A DNA stretch of 64,000 bases, from contig NZ_BSOW01000012.1 of assembly GCF_030160715.1 (NCBI RefSeq), forward strand, positions 1-64,000. Direction: 5' to 3'. The notes below the pieces were generated by a model, which worked only from the letters and a program-made list of their open reading frames with translations, was not told the DNA's origin and did no database searches. The number at the start of each line of letters is the position of its first letter. The stretch's first letter is position 1. The position numbers and the translations under genes were made by a program. Positions 42,156 through 50,900 of the stretch are shown piece by piece. This stretch comes from Bradyrhizobium iriomotense (lineage in GTDB: Bacteria > Pseudomonadota > Alphaproteobacteria > Rhizobiales > Xanthobacteraceae).

Positions 42156-43016
42156 TTGGACTCGATCGCCTACGTCAACGGCTCATTCGTCCCGCTCTCG
42201 GACGCCAAAGTCTCGGTGCTCGATCGCGGCTTCCTGTTCGCCGACGGCATCTACGAGGTCTCCGCCGTGCTCGATGGCAAGCTGGTCGACAACGCCTCGC
42301 ACCTCGCCCGGCTGGAGCGATCGGTCGGCGAGATCAAGCTGAAGCTGCCGGAGACGGTCGGACGTATCACCGAGATCCAGAAGGAGCTCATCGCGCGCAA
42401 CAAGCTCGCCAACGGCCTCGTCTATCTCCAGGTGACGCGCGGTGCCGACACGGGGCGCGACTTTCCCTTCCCCAAGGGTGACGTCAAGTCGAGCCTGGTG
42501 ATGTTCACGTCCGAGAAGGACATCGTCAACGCGGTCTCGGCGAAGACCGGCATCAACGTCATCACGGTGCCCGACATCCGCTGGGAACGGCGCGACATCA
42601 AGAGCGTGGCGCTGCTTGCGCAGGTCTTGGCGAAGCAGGCGGCGGCCGAAGCCGGCGCGGGCGAAGCCTGGATGCTGGAAGACGGGTTTGTGACCGAAGG
42701 CGGCTCGTCGACGGCCTTCATCGTGACGCAGGACGACGTCATCGTGACCCGGCAGAACTCCAATGCGATCCTGCCCGGCTGCACCCGCAAGGCCGTGATG
42801 GCGCTGGCCGAAGAGCGCCAGCTCCGCGTCGAGGAGCGCGCCTTCACGGTCGCCGAGGCGCTCGCCGCCAAGGAAGCCTTCATCACCAGCGCCTCATCGT
42901 TCGTGCAGCCGGTGGTCGCCATCGACGGCAAGCAGGTCGGCGGCGGCAAGCCCGGCCCGATGGCGACCCGGCTTCGCGAGATCTATGTGGAGTTCGCCAA
43001 GGCGACGGGGGTCTGA
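42156..43016 (+). CDS. dat: D-amino-acid aminotransferase
   Basis: A 286-residue fold-type IV PLP enzyme interconverting D-amino acids and 2-oxo acids. The PLP lysine lies in RRDIKSVALL (about 146), the glutamate binding the cofactor ring in GFVTEGGSSTAF (about 178), and VLDRGFLFADGIYEV (about 22-36) is the typical N-terminal signature. The start is TTG at 42156, with AGGAG 8 bases upstream. The length equals that of bacterial Dat. It may make D-Glu or D-Ala for peptidoglycan from the 2-oxo acid pool. It is separated from the transporter operon by a repeat, so it probably has its own promoter. Confidence 0.88.
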   Translation: MDSIAYVNGSFVPLSDAKVSVLDRGFLFADGIYEVSAVLDGKLVDNASHLARLERSVGEIKLKLPETVGRITEIQKELIARNKLANGLVYLQVTRGADTGRDFPFPKGDVKSSLVMFTSEKDIVNAVSAKTGINVITVPDIRWERRDIKSVALLAQVLAKQAAAEAGAGEAWMLEDGFVTEGGSSTAFIVTQDDVIVTRQNSNAILPGCTRKAVMALAEERQLRVEERAFTVAEALAAKEAFITSASSFVQPVVAIDGKQVGGGKPGPMATRLREIYVEFAKATGV

Positions 43017-43030
43017 GTTACACACTCAGG

Positions 43031-43133
43031 CGTCGTCGCCCGGCTTGACCGGGCGATCCAGTACGCCGCAGCGGTCGCTGTGAATCTCGAAGCCTCTGGA
43101 ATAGTGGATGCCCCGTTTTCGCGGGGCATGACA
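43031..43133. repeat. Intergenic palindromic repeat, CGTCGTCGCCCGGC family
   Basis: About 100 bases between convergent genes. It contains CGCCCGGCTTGACCGGGCG (a perfect hairpin) and a downstream ATGCCCCG-TTTT-CGCGGGGCAT stem. It may serve as a bidirectional terminator. Confidence 0.65.
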
Positions 43134-43178
43134 GTTGAGAGTTTGGAAGCGGCGTCGCGTTCCTTACGTCACGCCCCC

Positions 43179-43640
43179 TCACGCCACCGAAGCCTTCACC
43201 TTCACCGGATGAACTGCACGGAACGCGATCGCGATCCTGTTCCAGGCATTGATGGCCCCGATCAGCGTGGTCAGGTTGACCGTCTCCTCCTCGGAGAATT
43301 GTGCGCGGACCTGCTCGTAGACGTCGTCGGGCGCATGCGTTTCCGAGATCAGCGTCACCGACTCCGTCCAGGCCAGTGCCGCGCGTTCGCGGTCGGTGTA
43401 GAGCGGGGATTCGCGCCAGGCGTTGAGCAGGTAGATGCGCTGCTCGGTCTCGCCGCGCTTGCGCGCGTCCTCGGTATGCATGTTGATGCAGAAGGCGCAG
43501 CCGTTGATCTGGGAGGCGCGGATCTTGACGAGCTCGATCAGTGATTTCTCGAGGCCCGTCGACTGGATGTGGGTCTCCAAAGCGGTCAACGCCTTGATGG
43601 TCTCGGGGGCGGCCTGGTAGAAATTCATGCGTGGCTTCAT
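43179..43640 (-). CDS. Carboxymuconolactone decarboxylase (AhpD-like) family protein
   Basis: A 153-residue protein with the AhpD-type active site CAFCINMHTEDAR (CxxC plus histidine, about 49-61). Proteins of this type reduce peroxides or other compounds through the cysteine pair, often with a partner. It is the third gene of the minus-strand operon after the EmrAB-type efflux genes (20-base gap), so its role is probably in detoxification of the same compound that the pump exports. It is not the aromatic-pathway PcaC, which lacks this CxxC arrangement. Confidence 0.85.
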   Translation of the reverse strand: MKPRMNFYQAAPETIKALTALETHIQSTGLEKSLIELVKIRASQINGCAFCINMHTEDARKRGETEQRIYLLNAWRESPLYTDRERAALAWTESVTLISETHAPDDVYEQVRAQFSEEETVNLTTLIGAINAWNRIAIAFRAVHPVKVKASVA

Positions 43641-43660
43641 GGTCGTTCTCCTAGGGTTGA

Positions 43661-45277
43661 TCAGTGGGCTCCGCCCGCCGCAACATGGCCGGGCTTCTTC
43701 AGGAAGAGGGACGCGATCAGGGCGACGATCAGGGCCGCACCGAGCAGATAGAAGGTGTCGCTGAAGGCGAGGATGAAGGCCTGCTTCTGCACGACATGGC
43801 CGATCGCGACATAGGCGCGGTGCGCCGCATCGGTGCGGTCCACGACGCCGTGATTGACGAAATACTGGGTCAGCTGCTCCAGCCGCGTGCGGGTCGCCTG
43901 CTCGAACATCGAGACCGACTGCATCAGCACGTTGGAGTGATATTGCTCCCGCTTGGTGAGCACGGTCTGCAACAGCGCGATGCCGACGGCGCCGCCGAGA
44001 TTGCGCATCATGTTGAACAGGCCGGAGGCCGAGCCCGCGTTTTCCGGCTCGATGCCGGCAGTGGCGACCGCCGACAGCGGCGCCATCACCAGAGCCTGGC
44101 CGATTGCGCGGACGACGTTCGGCCACAGGAGCTGATCAGCAGCATAGTCGCTGGTCATATAGATGTTCATGAAGTTCGAGCCAGCGAACAGCACGAAGCC
44201 GACGCCGATGATGATCCGCGCATCGAAACGCTGCATCAGGCGCGGCACCAGCGGAATCAGCAAGAGCTGCGGCAGCCCGGTCCAGGCCAGCACCATGCCG
44301 ATCTGCTCGGCATTGTAGCCCTGAATGCGGGCCAAATATTGCGGCAGGATGAACACGGAACCGTAGAGCGCGACGCCGAGCAGGAAGTTCGCAAGCATGC
44401 CGAAGCCGAAATTGCGGCGAACCAGCAGACGCAGGTTCATTAGCGGCTTCTCGACGGTGAGCTCGATGATGAGGAACGCGGTCAGCGCAACGGCGGCGAT
44501 GACGGAGAGCTTGACGATGAAGGGCGAGCCGAACCAGTCGTCCTTGTTGCCTTCCTCGAGCACGGTCTGAAGCGCGGAAAGACCGATCGCCATGGTGATG
44601 ATGCCGGCCCAGTCGCCGTCGCGCAGCAACGCGAGCTTCATCGGCTTCGCTTCCAGCGCGTACCAGAGCATGCCGACCATGATCGCGCCCGGCACCAGAT
44701 TGACGTAGAAGATGTACTGCCAGCCAAGATTCTCGGTGAGATAGCCGCCGATGGTCGGGCCGATTGCGGGGGCAAAAGTCGCCGACAGCGCGAACAGCGC
44801 AAGGCCCACCGGCTGTTTTCCGCGCGGTAGCAGCGTGATGATGAGCGTGAACGCCATCGGGATCAGCACGCCGCCGGTGAAGCCCTGAACTGCGCGCAGC
44901 ACGATCATCTGCGGCAAATCCTGCGCCAGCGCGCAGGCCGCCGAGAGAACCAGGAACAGCACTGCGTTGGTCAGCAGGTAGATGCGGATCGAGAATACCT
45001 GCGCAAGCCATCCCGAGAGCGGGATCACGACGATCTCAGCGATCAGATAGGAGGTCGAGATCCAGCCGCCGTCGTCGATGCCGGCGCCGATCGCGCCCTG
45101 GATGTCGGCCAGCGAAGCGTTGACGATCTGGATGTTCAGCACCGCCATGAAGGCGCCGAGCGTCGCGCCGATCACGGCGATCCAGGTTTTGGCGGAAACC
45201 GCCGGGGTGGCTGATACAGCCGGAGCCGGACTGGATGGGGTGGACGTGGCGGTGAGGGCGGGTTGGAGCGTGCTCAT
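43661..45277 (-). CDS. DHA2-family drug efflux permease (EmrB-like)
   Basis: A 538-residue major facilitator with 14 predicted helices. The DHA2 signatures RAVQGFTGGVLIPMAF (motif C region) and GPTIGGYLTENLGWQYIFYVNLVPG are clear. It exports drugs or hydrophobic toxins with a membrane-fusion partner. The partner gene lies directly upstream (113-base gap) and a CMD-family gene lies downstream. The N-terminal about 30 residues are a flexible Ala/Pro/Ser stretch. The gap upstream contains two GATAATC motifs. Confidence 0.9.
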   Translation of the reverse strand: MSTLQPALTATSTPSSPAPAVSATPAVSAKTWIAVIGATLGAFMAVLNIQIVNASLADIQGAIGAGIDDGGWISTSYLIAEIVVIPLSGWLAQVFSIRIYLLTNAVLFLVLSAACALAQDLPQMIVLRAVQGFTGGVLIPMAFTLIITLLPRGKQPVGLALFALSATFAPAIGPTIGGYLTENLGWQYIFYVNLVPGAIMVGMLWYALEAKPMKLALLRDGDWAGIITMAIGLSALQTVLEEGNKDDWFGSPFIVKLSVIAAVALTAFLIIELTVEKPLMNLRLLVRRNFGFGMLANFLLGVALYGSVFILPQYLARIQGYNAEQIGMVLAWTGLPQLLLIPLVPRLMQRFDARIIIGVGFVLFAGSNFMNIYMTSDYAADQLLWPNVVRAIGQALVMAPLSAVATAGIEPENAGSASGLFNMMRNLGGAVGIALLQTVLTKREQYHSNVLMQSVSMFEQATRTRLEQLTQYFVNHGVVDRTDAAHRAYVAIGHVVQKQAFILAFSDTFYLLGAALIVALIASLFLKKPGHVAAGGAH

Positions 45278-45325
45278 GGAAGCCTCGTCTCGTTTACGGA
45301 GACAGGATGCATTAGGCGGATGGTT

Positions 45326-45377
45326 TCGATAATCGACGAAGCCCTGGAAGGATCGTCCGGCAGAGCTTGATAATCGA
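45326..45377. promoter_or_regulatory. Two GATAATCGA motifs between the emrA- and emrB-like genes
   Basis: TCGATAATCGA at 45326-45336 and TTGATAATCGA at 45367-45377, centres 41 bases apart (about four helical turns), lie in the 113-base gap before the emrB-like start. The same core occurs in the emrA/LysR intergenic region. This suggests a shared binding protein, most simply the adjacent LysR regulator. Confidence 0.5.
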
Positions 45378-45390
45378 GTGAAGCAGCGGC

Positions 45391-46542
45391 CTAGCCGCCG
45401 TTCGCGCGCGCCGCGTTGTCGGCGACGCGCTTGCCTGTACCACGCTCGGCCAGCACGGCCTGCTTGGTGTTGACGGTTGGAACCGCCGACATGCCCGGGC
45501 GTAACAGGCCGCTCAGGCTGTGATCGTCGAGCACGATCTTCACCGGCACGCGCTGCACGATCTTGGTGAAGTTGCCGGTGGCGTTGTCCGGCGGCAGCAG
45601 CGCGAATTCGAGCCCGCTCGCTGGCGACAGGCTATCCACGTGCCCACGGAGCGTCTTGTCGCGGAAACTGTCGATACGCAGTTCCACCGGCTGGCCGGCG
45701 CGCACATGGGTGAGCTGCGTCTCCTTGAAGTTGGCGACGACGTAGACCGCATCGAGCGGCACCACTGCCATCAATTGCGTACCGGCCTGCACGAGCTGGC
45801 CGACGCGCAGCGAGCGGGCGCCGACCGTGCCGTCCACCGGCGCGGTGATCTGGGTGTAGGAGAGATTGAGCGAGGCCTGCTCGGCGACGGCGCGGGCGCG
45901 CTCCAGCTGTGCCACGGCCTTGGCGCGTTCGGTGGTGAGCACGTCGACCTTGCGCTGCGCGGCCATCAGGCCGGATTTCGCGTGCTGCACTTGCGCGTCG
46001 CTGGCGCGGAGCGCGGCGTCGGTCTGCTGTGCGCGCTGGATCGTGCCGGACCCCGTCTTCATGAGGTCGTCGTAACGCGCGCGTTCCTCCTGCGCGAATT
46101 TCAGATTGGCCTCCGCCGCGGCGACGTCGGCCGTGCTCTGTTCGATGATCGGCTGCTGCAGCGCGAGTTGCGCATCGAGATTGCGCACCGAGGCCTCACC
46201 AGCCGCAACGTCGGCGCGGGCCTGGTCGAACGCCGCCCTGAAGTCGCGGTCGTCGATCCGCGCCAGGACCTGACCCGCTTTGACCTTCTCATTATCGCCG
46301 ACCAGCACCTGGGCGATGTAGCCGGAGACCTTTGGCGCGATGATCGTGGAGTCTGCCTTCACATACGCGTCATCTGTGGACTCGAGATAGCGCCCGGTCG
46401 TCAGGTAGTCGTAGCCAAAATCGCCCGCGGCGGCGACGCCGAGCGCCAGGGCCAGTCCGAGGGCCACTCGCTTGATCGCCTGGCGCGACGGGCGAAGGCC
46501 AGTTTTAGCCTTGGGTTCAGTGACATAAGCGGCGTTCGACAT
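45391..46542 (-). CDS. HlyD-family membrane fusion protein (EmrA-like)
   Basis: A 383-residue periplasmic adaptor anchored by one N-terminal helix (VALGLALALGVAAAGDFGY, about 27-45). The biotinyl-lipoyl-like motif follows (IAPKVSGYIAQVLVGDNEKVKAGQVLARIDDRDF, seen in pieces), then a long coiled-coil hairpin (about 100-240) and beta-barrel. It links the EmrB-like pump to an outer-membrane channel. It is the first gene of the operon and divergent from a LysR gene 140 bases away; no outer-membrane channel gene is nearby. Confidence 0.9.
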   Translation of the reverse strand: MSNAAYVTEPKAKTGLRPSRQAIKRVALGLALALGVAAAGDFGYDYLTTGRYLESTDDAYVKADSTIIAPKVSGYIAQVLVGDNEKVKAGQVLARIDDRDFRAAFDQARADVAAGEASVRNLDAQLALQQPIIEQSTADVAAAEANLKFAQEERARYDDLMKTGSGTIQRAQQTDAALRASDAQVQHAKSGLMAAQRKVDVLTTERAKAVAQLERARAVAEQASLNLSYTQITAPVDGTVGARSLRVGQLVQAGTQLMAVVPLDAVYVVANFKETQLTHVRAGQPVELRIDSFRDKTLRGHVDSLSPASGLEFALLPPDNATGNFTKIVQRVPVKIVLDDHSLSGLLRPGMSAVPTVNTKQAVLAERGTGKRVADNAARANGG

Positions 46543-46620
46543 GGCACCCTCACGAGATTTCCAGGCGTCCCCTGCGACAGGACGCGTCTTGTGACGATAA
46601 GATGCGCTGTCCCGCCTATT

Positions 46621-46672
46621 GTGATAATCCCCGAATAACTGGAAGCATTATCCAGCCGCAGCGGATAATCGG
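46621..46672. promoter_or_regulatory. Three GATAATC motifs in the emrA-lysR intergenic region
   Basis: The core appears three times: GTGATAATCC (46621-46630), its reverse complement GGATAAT read as ATTATCC (46647-46653), and GGATAATCGG (46663-46672). They span 52 bases ending 10 bases before the LysR start codon. Together with the two copies before the emrB-like gene they look like operators of the divergent regulator, which may repress itself and activate the pump. Confidence 0.55.
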
Positions 46673-46682
46673 AGCCTCGATC

Positions 46683-47594
46683 ATGGACCGCTTCACCAGC
46701 CTCACGGCCTTCGTCCGGGTGGTCGAAAATGGCGGATTCTCCGCCGCCGCCCGCCGCCTCAACATGTCGACGACCATGGTGAGCAATCACGTCCAGGCGC
46801 TGGAGGACCGGCTCGGCGTGCGCCTGCTCAACCGCACGACGCGCAAGGTCAGCCTCACCGAAATCGGCCAGGCCTATTACGACCGCTCGACGCAGATCCT
46901 CGCCGACCTCGAACAGGCCGACGACATCGCGGGCGAGCTGCAGTCGATACCCCGGGGCACATTGCGGATCCACGCCGCCACCCACATGGTGCCCATGGTC
47001 GCCGCCGTCGTGGCCAAGTTCCTGTCCACCTATCCCGAGATCAAGGTCGACCTGCGCATGGGCGAAGCCGATGTCGATCTGATCGAGGAGGGATACGACA
47101 TCGCCTTGCGCATGATCGCGCCGCCGGATTCGAGCTTGATTGTCCGCAGCCTTGCCACGTGGCGGCATGTGTTGTGCTGCTCGCACGACTATCTTGAAAA
47201 GCACGGCCGTGTGCAGCAGCTCGCCGAACTGACCGGGCACAATTGCGGCCGCCACCTGAACTATCCCTATGGGGACGAGTGGCGCTTCCTCGATCGCAAG
47301 GGGACGCCGGCGTCGGTGCGCACTTCCGGCAGGCTCGTCACCAACAGCGGAGAAGCGCTGCGGAACATGGCGTTGGAGGGCGCAGGCATCTGCCTGATGG
47401 CTGGATTCCTGGTCCAGGACGATCTCGAAGCCGGCCGGCTGGTGCGCTTGCTGCCGGAATATCGCCCGGTCGAGATGTCGATGAACGTGGTCTACCCGCA
47501 TCGCCATCATCTGTCGGCGAAGGTCAGAACCTTCATCGACATGCTCGTGCAGCACAGCGCGGAGCAGCAGAAACTGATCAATCCTTATTCATGA
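46683..47594 (+). CDS. LysR-family regulator of the efflux operon
   Basis: A 303-residue regulator with the helix-turn-helix GFSAAARRLNMSTTMVSNHVQALEDRLG (seen in two parts, about 19-47), the linker helix and a two-lobed effector domain of the DsdC/CrgA type. ATG 46683 opens MDRFTSLTAFVRVVENGG, a canonical start. It is divergent from the EmrAB-like operon and is flanked by GATAATC motifs. It probably senses a pump substrate. The gene ends before a block of intergenic palindromic repeats. Confidence 0.88.
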   Translation: MDRFTSLTAFVRVVENGGFSAAARRLNMSTTMVSNHVQALEDRLGVRLLNRTTRKVSLTEIGQAYYDRSTQILADLEQADDIAGELQSIPRGTLRIHAATHMVPMVAAVVAKFLSTYPEIKVDLRMGEADVDLIEEGYDIALRMIAPPDSSLIVRSLATWRHVLCCSHDYLEKHGRVQQLAELTGHNCGRHLNYPYGDEWRFLDRKGTPASVRTSGRLVTNSGEALRNMALEGAGICLMAGFLVQDDLEAGRLVRLLPEYRPVEMSMNVVYPHRHHLSAKVRTFIDMLVQHSAEQQKLINPYS

Positions 47595-47638
47595 GACCTC
47601 GCGGATTCCTCATCCTGACAGCTTGTGAGGTTTTCTCG

Positions 47639-47700
47639 TCATGCCGGGGCTCGCGCTGACGCGCGCCCACATTGCGCACTTGCGCAATGTGGAATGACGA
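47639..47700. repeat. Palindromic repeat after the LysR gene
   Basis: About 62 bases, CTCGTCATGCCGGGG to GGAATGACGAG, containing a perfect 12-bp inverted repeat CCACATTGCGCA (47667-47678) and TGCGCAATGTGG (47681-47692). It lies in the 361-base gap 47595-47955. It could end transcription from either side, but there is no T-run. Confidence 0.7.
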
Positions 47701-47726
47701 GGAGAGAGCGTAGCCCCGCTCTCAAT

Positions 47727-47830
47727 CCCTCATCCTGAGGAGCGCGGAACGCGCGTCTCGAAGGATGAAAGCCACGCTGCTGGCCTCGCCGTTCGAGACG
47801 CTTGCTTCGCAAGCTCCTCAGGGTGAGGAG
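47727..47830. repeat. Intergenic palindromic repeat, CCTCATCCTGAGGAGC family
   Basis: A 104-base element with inverted ends CCTCATCCTGAGGAG and CTCCTCAGGGTGAGG and an inner GTCTCGAAGGATGA/TTCGAGACGC pair. Copies of the same family are at 39612-39720 and 52038-52144. Confidence 0.8.
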
Positions 47831-47955
47831 CTAGATATGTGCTGCCTCTAGCGCGCCGGTGCCGGAAGCGGTCCGAACATCTTGTCCAGCGCTATGCCGA
47901 TCGCCAGCAGCCGGCGATCGCCCCCGCGGGGCCATGAGGCCTCGGTGCCGCCGCG

Positions 47956-50900
47956 TCAACCGTAGCTCCGCACTTTTTGCGACGGCGAGTCGTACAGGTT
48001 TGCGAGCAGAGTCTCCACCTCTGCCTTGACCTTTGCAATCGCGGCATCCTTCACCGGGCCGTAACCGCGGATGTCCATCGGGGCCTTGGCGATGGCGACG
48101 ATGTCGGAGCAGGTGTCGGCATCGAGCCGTACGAGCAACGTCTCGATCAATCCTTCGTACCAGGTGATCAACTCGCGCTCCGCGCGCCGCTCGGCCGTGT
48201 AGCCGAACGGATCGAACGGCGTGCCGCGCAACCTTTTCAAGCGCGCGAGGAGTGAAAGCGGCATCTGGATCCACTGCCCGAAGGCGCGCTTGCGCGGACG
48301 GCCGCGCGCGTCGCGCCTTGAAGGAAGGAAGGGTGGCGCCAGATGATAATTGACCGTGAAATCGCCGTCGAACTCGCGCTTCAACGTGTCGAGGAAATCG
48401 GTCTGCATATGCAGGCGCGCCACCTCGTATTCGTCCTTGTAGGCCATCAGCTTGAACAGGGAGCGCGCGACCGCATCGGTCAGCGCCGCGCTGCGACGGC
48501 TGGACTCAGGCGCGCGCACCTTCGCAATCATCGACCGATAGCGGGCTGCATAGGCCGCGTCCTGATACCCAGTCAGGAATTCGGCACGACGGTCGATCAC
48601 CTGATCGAGCGTCTCGGCGACGGGAGAGCCCTCCGGCTTGGGGAGAAAATCCGGATCGGCCGCGGCGATCCGGCCCCAGGCAAAAGCCTGCTTGTTGCGC
48701 TCGACCGAGACACCGTTGAGCTCGATCGCGCGGAGCAGTGCCTGTAGCGAGACCGGCACCAGGCCCTGCTGCCAGGCAAAGCCGAGCATGATGATGTTGG
48801 CGTAGACGGCGTCGCCGAACAGGCGTTCGGCCAGCGCGTTTGCGTTGATGGTGTCGAGGTTGCCCTCACCGATCACCTGGCGGATCGCGCGCAGGCGGGC
48901 GGGCGAGGCGAGATCGGCGTCGCGGAAGCGCACGACGTCGCCGGTCGGCATCTCCGCCGTATTGACCGCAGCGCGCGTGCCCCTTTGATAGGTGCCGGAG
49001 GCTTTTGGCGAGGAGCTGACGACGAGGTCGCAGCCGATCAGCGCATCGGCGGCGCCCTGGTCGACGCGCACCTGATGCAAGGCCTCGGGGCTTGCGGCGA
49101 GACGGATGTAGCTCAGCACGGGGCCGAATTTCTGTGCAAAGCCGGTGAAATCCAGCACCGAGACGCCGCGGCGTTCGAGATGCGCGGCCATGCCGATCAG
49201 CGCGCCGACGGTGATCACGCCGGTACCGCCGACGCCGGTAACGAGCAGGTCGTAGGGGCGGTCGAGTGTTACGGGCGCGGGCAGGGGAAGGGTGGCCGCG
49301 CGGCCTGTCGCGTCAATGCTGCTTGCGGTTTTCGCGCGCCGCGTGGCGCCTTCGACGGTCACGAAACTCGGGCAGAAGCCGTTGAGGCAAGAAAAGTCCT
49401 TGTTGCAGGCGGACAGATTGATCTGGCGCTTGCGGCCGAACGGCGTCTCCTTCGGCTCGACGCTGAGGCAGTTGGACTCGACCGAGCAATCGCCGCAACC
49501 TTCGCAGACGAGGTCATTGATGTAGGCAAAGCGCTTCGGATCGGTCATCTGGCCGCGCTTGCGCCGACGGCGTTTTTCGGTGGCGCAGGTCTGCTGATAG
49601 ATCAGCACGGAGACCCCAAGGACCTCGCGCAGCTCGCGCTGCACGGCGTCCATCTCCTCGCGCGGATGGATGGTCACGCCGCCGGGCAAATCCGCGGGCG
49701 AAAACTGCGCGGGATGGTCCGACACCAGCGCGATGCGGGAGACGCCTTCGGCGCGGACGCTGTGCGCGATCGCGTGCACGCTGACGGGGCCGTCGACCGG
49801 CTGGCCGCCGGTCATAGCCACGGCGTCGTTGAACAGGATCTTGTAGGTGATGTTGGCTTTCGCGGCGATCGCCTGCCGGATCGCCATCGAGCCGGAGTGG
49901 TAGTAGGTGCCTTCGCCGAGATTCTGGAACACGTGCTTGTGGCCGGTGAATCTTGACGACGCCGCCCAGTTCACGCCTTCGCCGCCCATCTGGATCAGCG
50001 AGGAGGTCTCGCGGTCCATCCAGCTCGCCATGAAATGGCAGCCGATGCCGGCCAGCGCCTTGGAGCCTTCGGGGACTGTCGTGGACGTGTTGTGCGGGCA
50101 TCCCGAGCAGAAATAGGGCGTGCGCGTCGCGCCGCTGACGGTGATCATGCGCTGTGCCTCCGGCAACAACGCGGCCGCACGCGCGGCGAGGTTGAGACCG
50201 GGAAACATCGGATCGAGACGCCGTGCCAGCACGCCAGCAAGTGCGCGCGGCGACAATTCGCCGATCCAGGAGATCAGCCGCGCCCCTCGCTCGTCATGCT
50301 TGCCGACCATGCGCTCCGGCTTTGCGCCGGGATAGTCGTAAAAATATTCCTTGAACTGGCTTTCGATGATGCCGCGCTTTTCCTCGACGACCAGGATCTC
50401 GCGCTTGCCCTTCACGAATTCCATCGCGTCGTGCAGCGCCAGCGGCCAGACCATGCCGACCTTGTAGATGTCGATCCCGATGCTGCGGCAGGCGGCTTCA
50501 TCGAGCCCCATCAGCCGCAGCGCCTCCATCAGATCGAGATGCGCCTTGCCTGTCGTGACGATGCCGTAGGTCGCGTGCGGGATGTCGTAGATGTGCCGGT
50601 CGATCGGGTTGGCCTTGGCGAAGGCATAGACCGCGTGCTTCTTCGCCTCCAGCCGCTCCTCGATCTGCGGTCCCGGCAGATCCGGCCAGCGATAGTGGAG
50701 GCCGCCCGGCGGTGGTGTGAAGTCGGGCGTGCGGAAGTCGCGCGGCGGACGCAGCGCGACGGAGGCGCCGGATTCCACGATCTCGGAGATCGCCTTGAAG
50801 CCGACCCACATGCCGGAGAAGCGGCTCAGCGCGTAGCCATATTCGCCGAACTCCAGATATTCGCTGACGCTTGCAGGATGCAGCGTCGGCATGAACCAGC

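Noticed and set aside
32525..43133. The repeated intergenic elements as a CRISPR array
   Set aside because: They are single palindromic units at separate gaps, not equally spaced direct repeats with unique spacers, and no cas genes are present.
47667..47692. The perfect 12-bp inverted repeat as a rho-independent terminator of the LysR gene
   Set aside because: There is no T-run on either side, and it is embedded in a repeat-type element, so I class it as part of that element.
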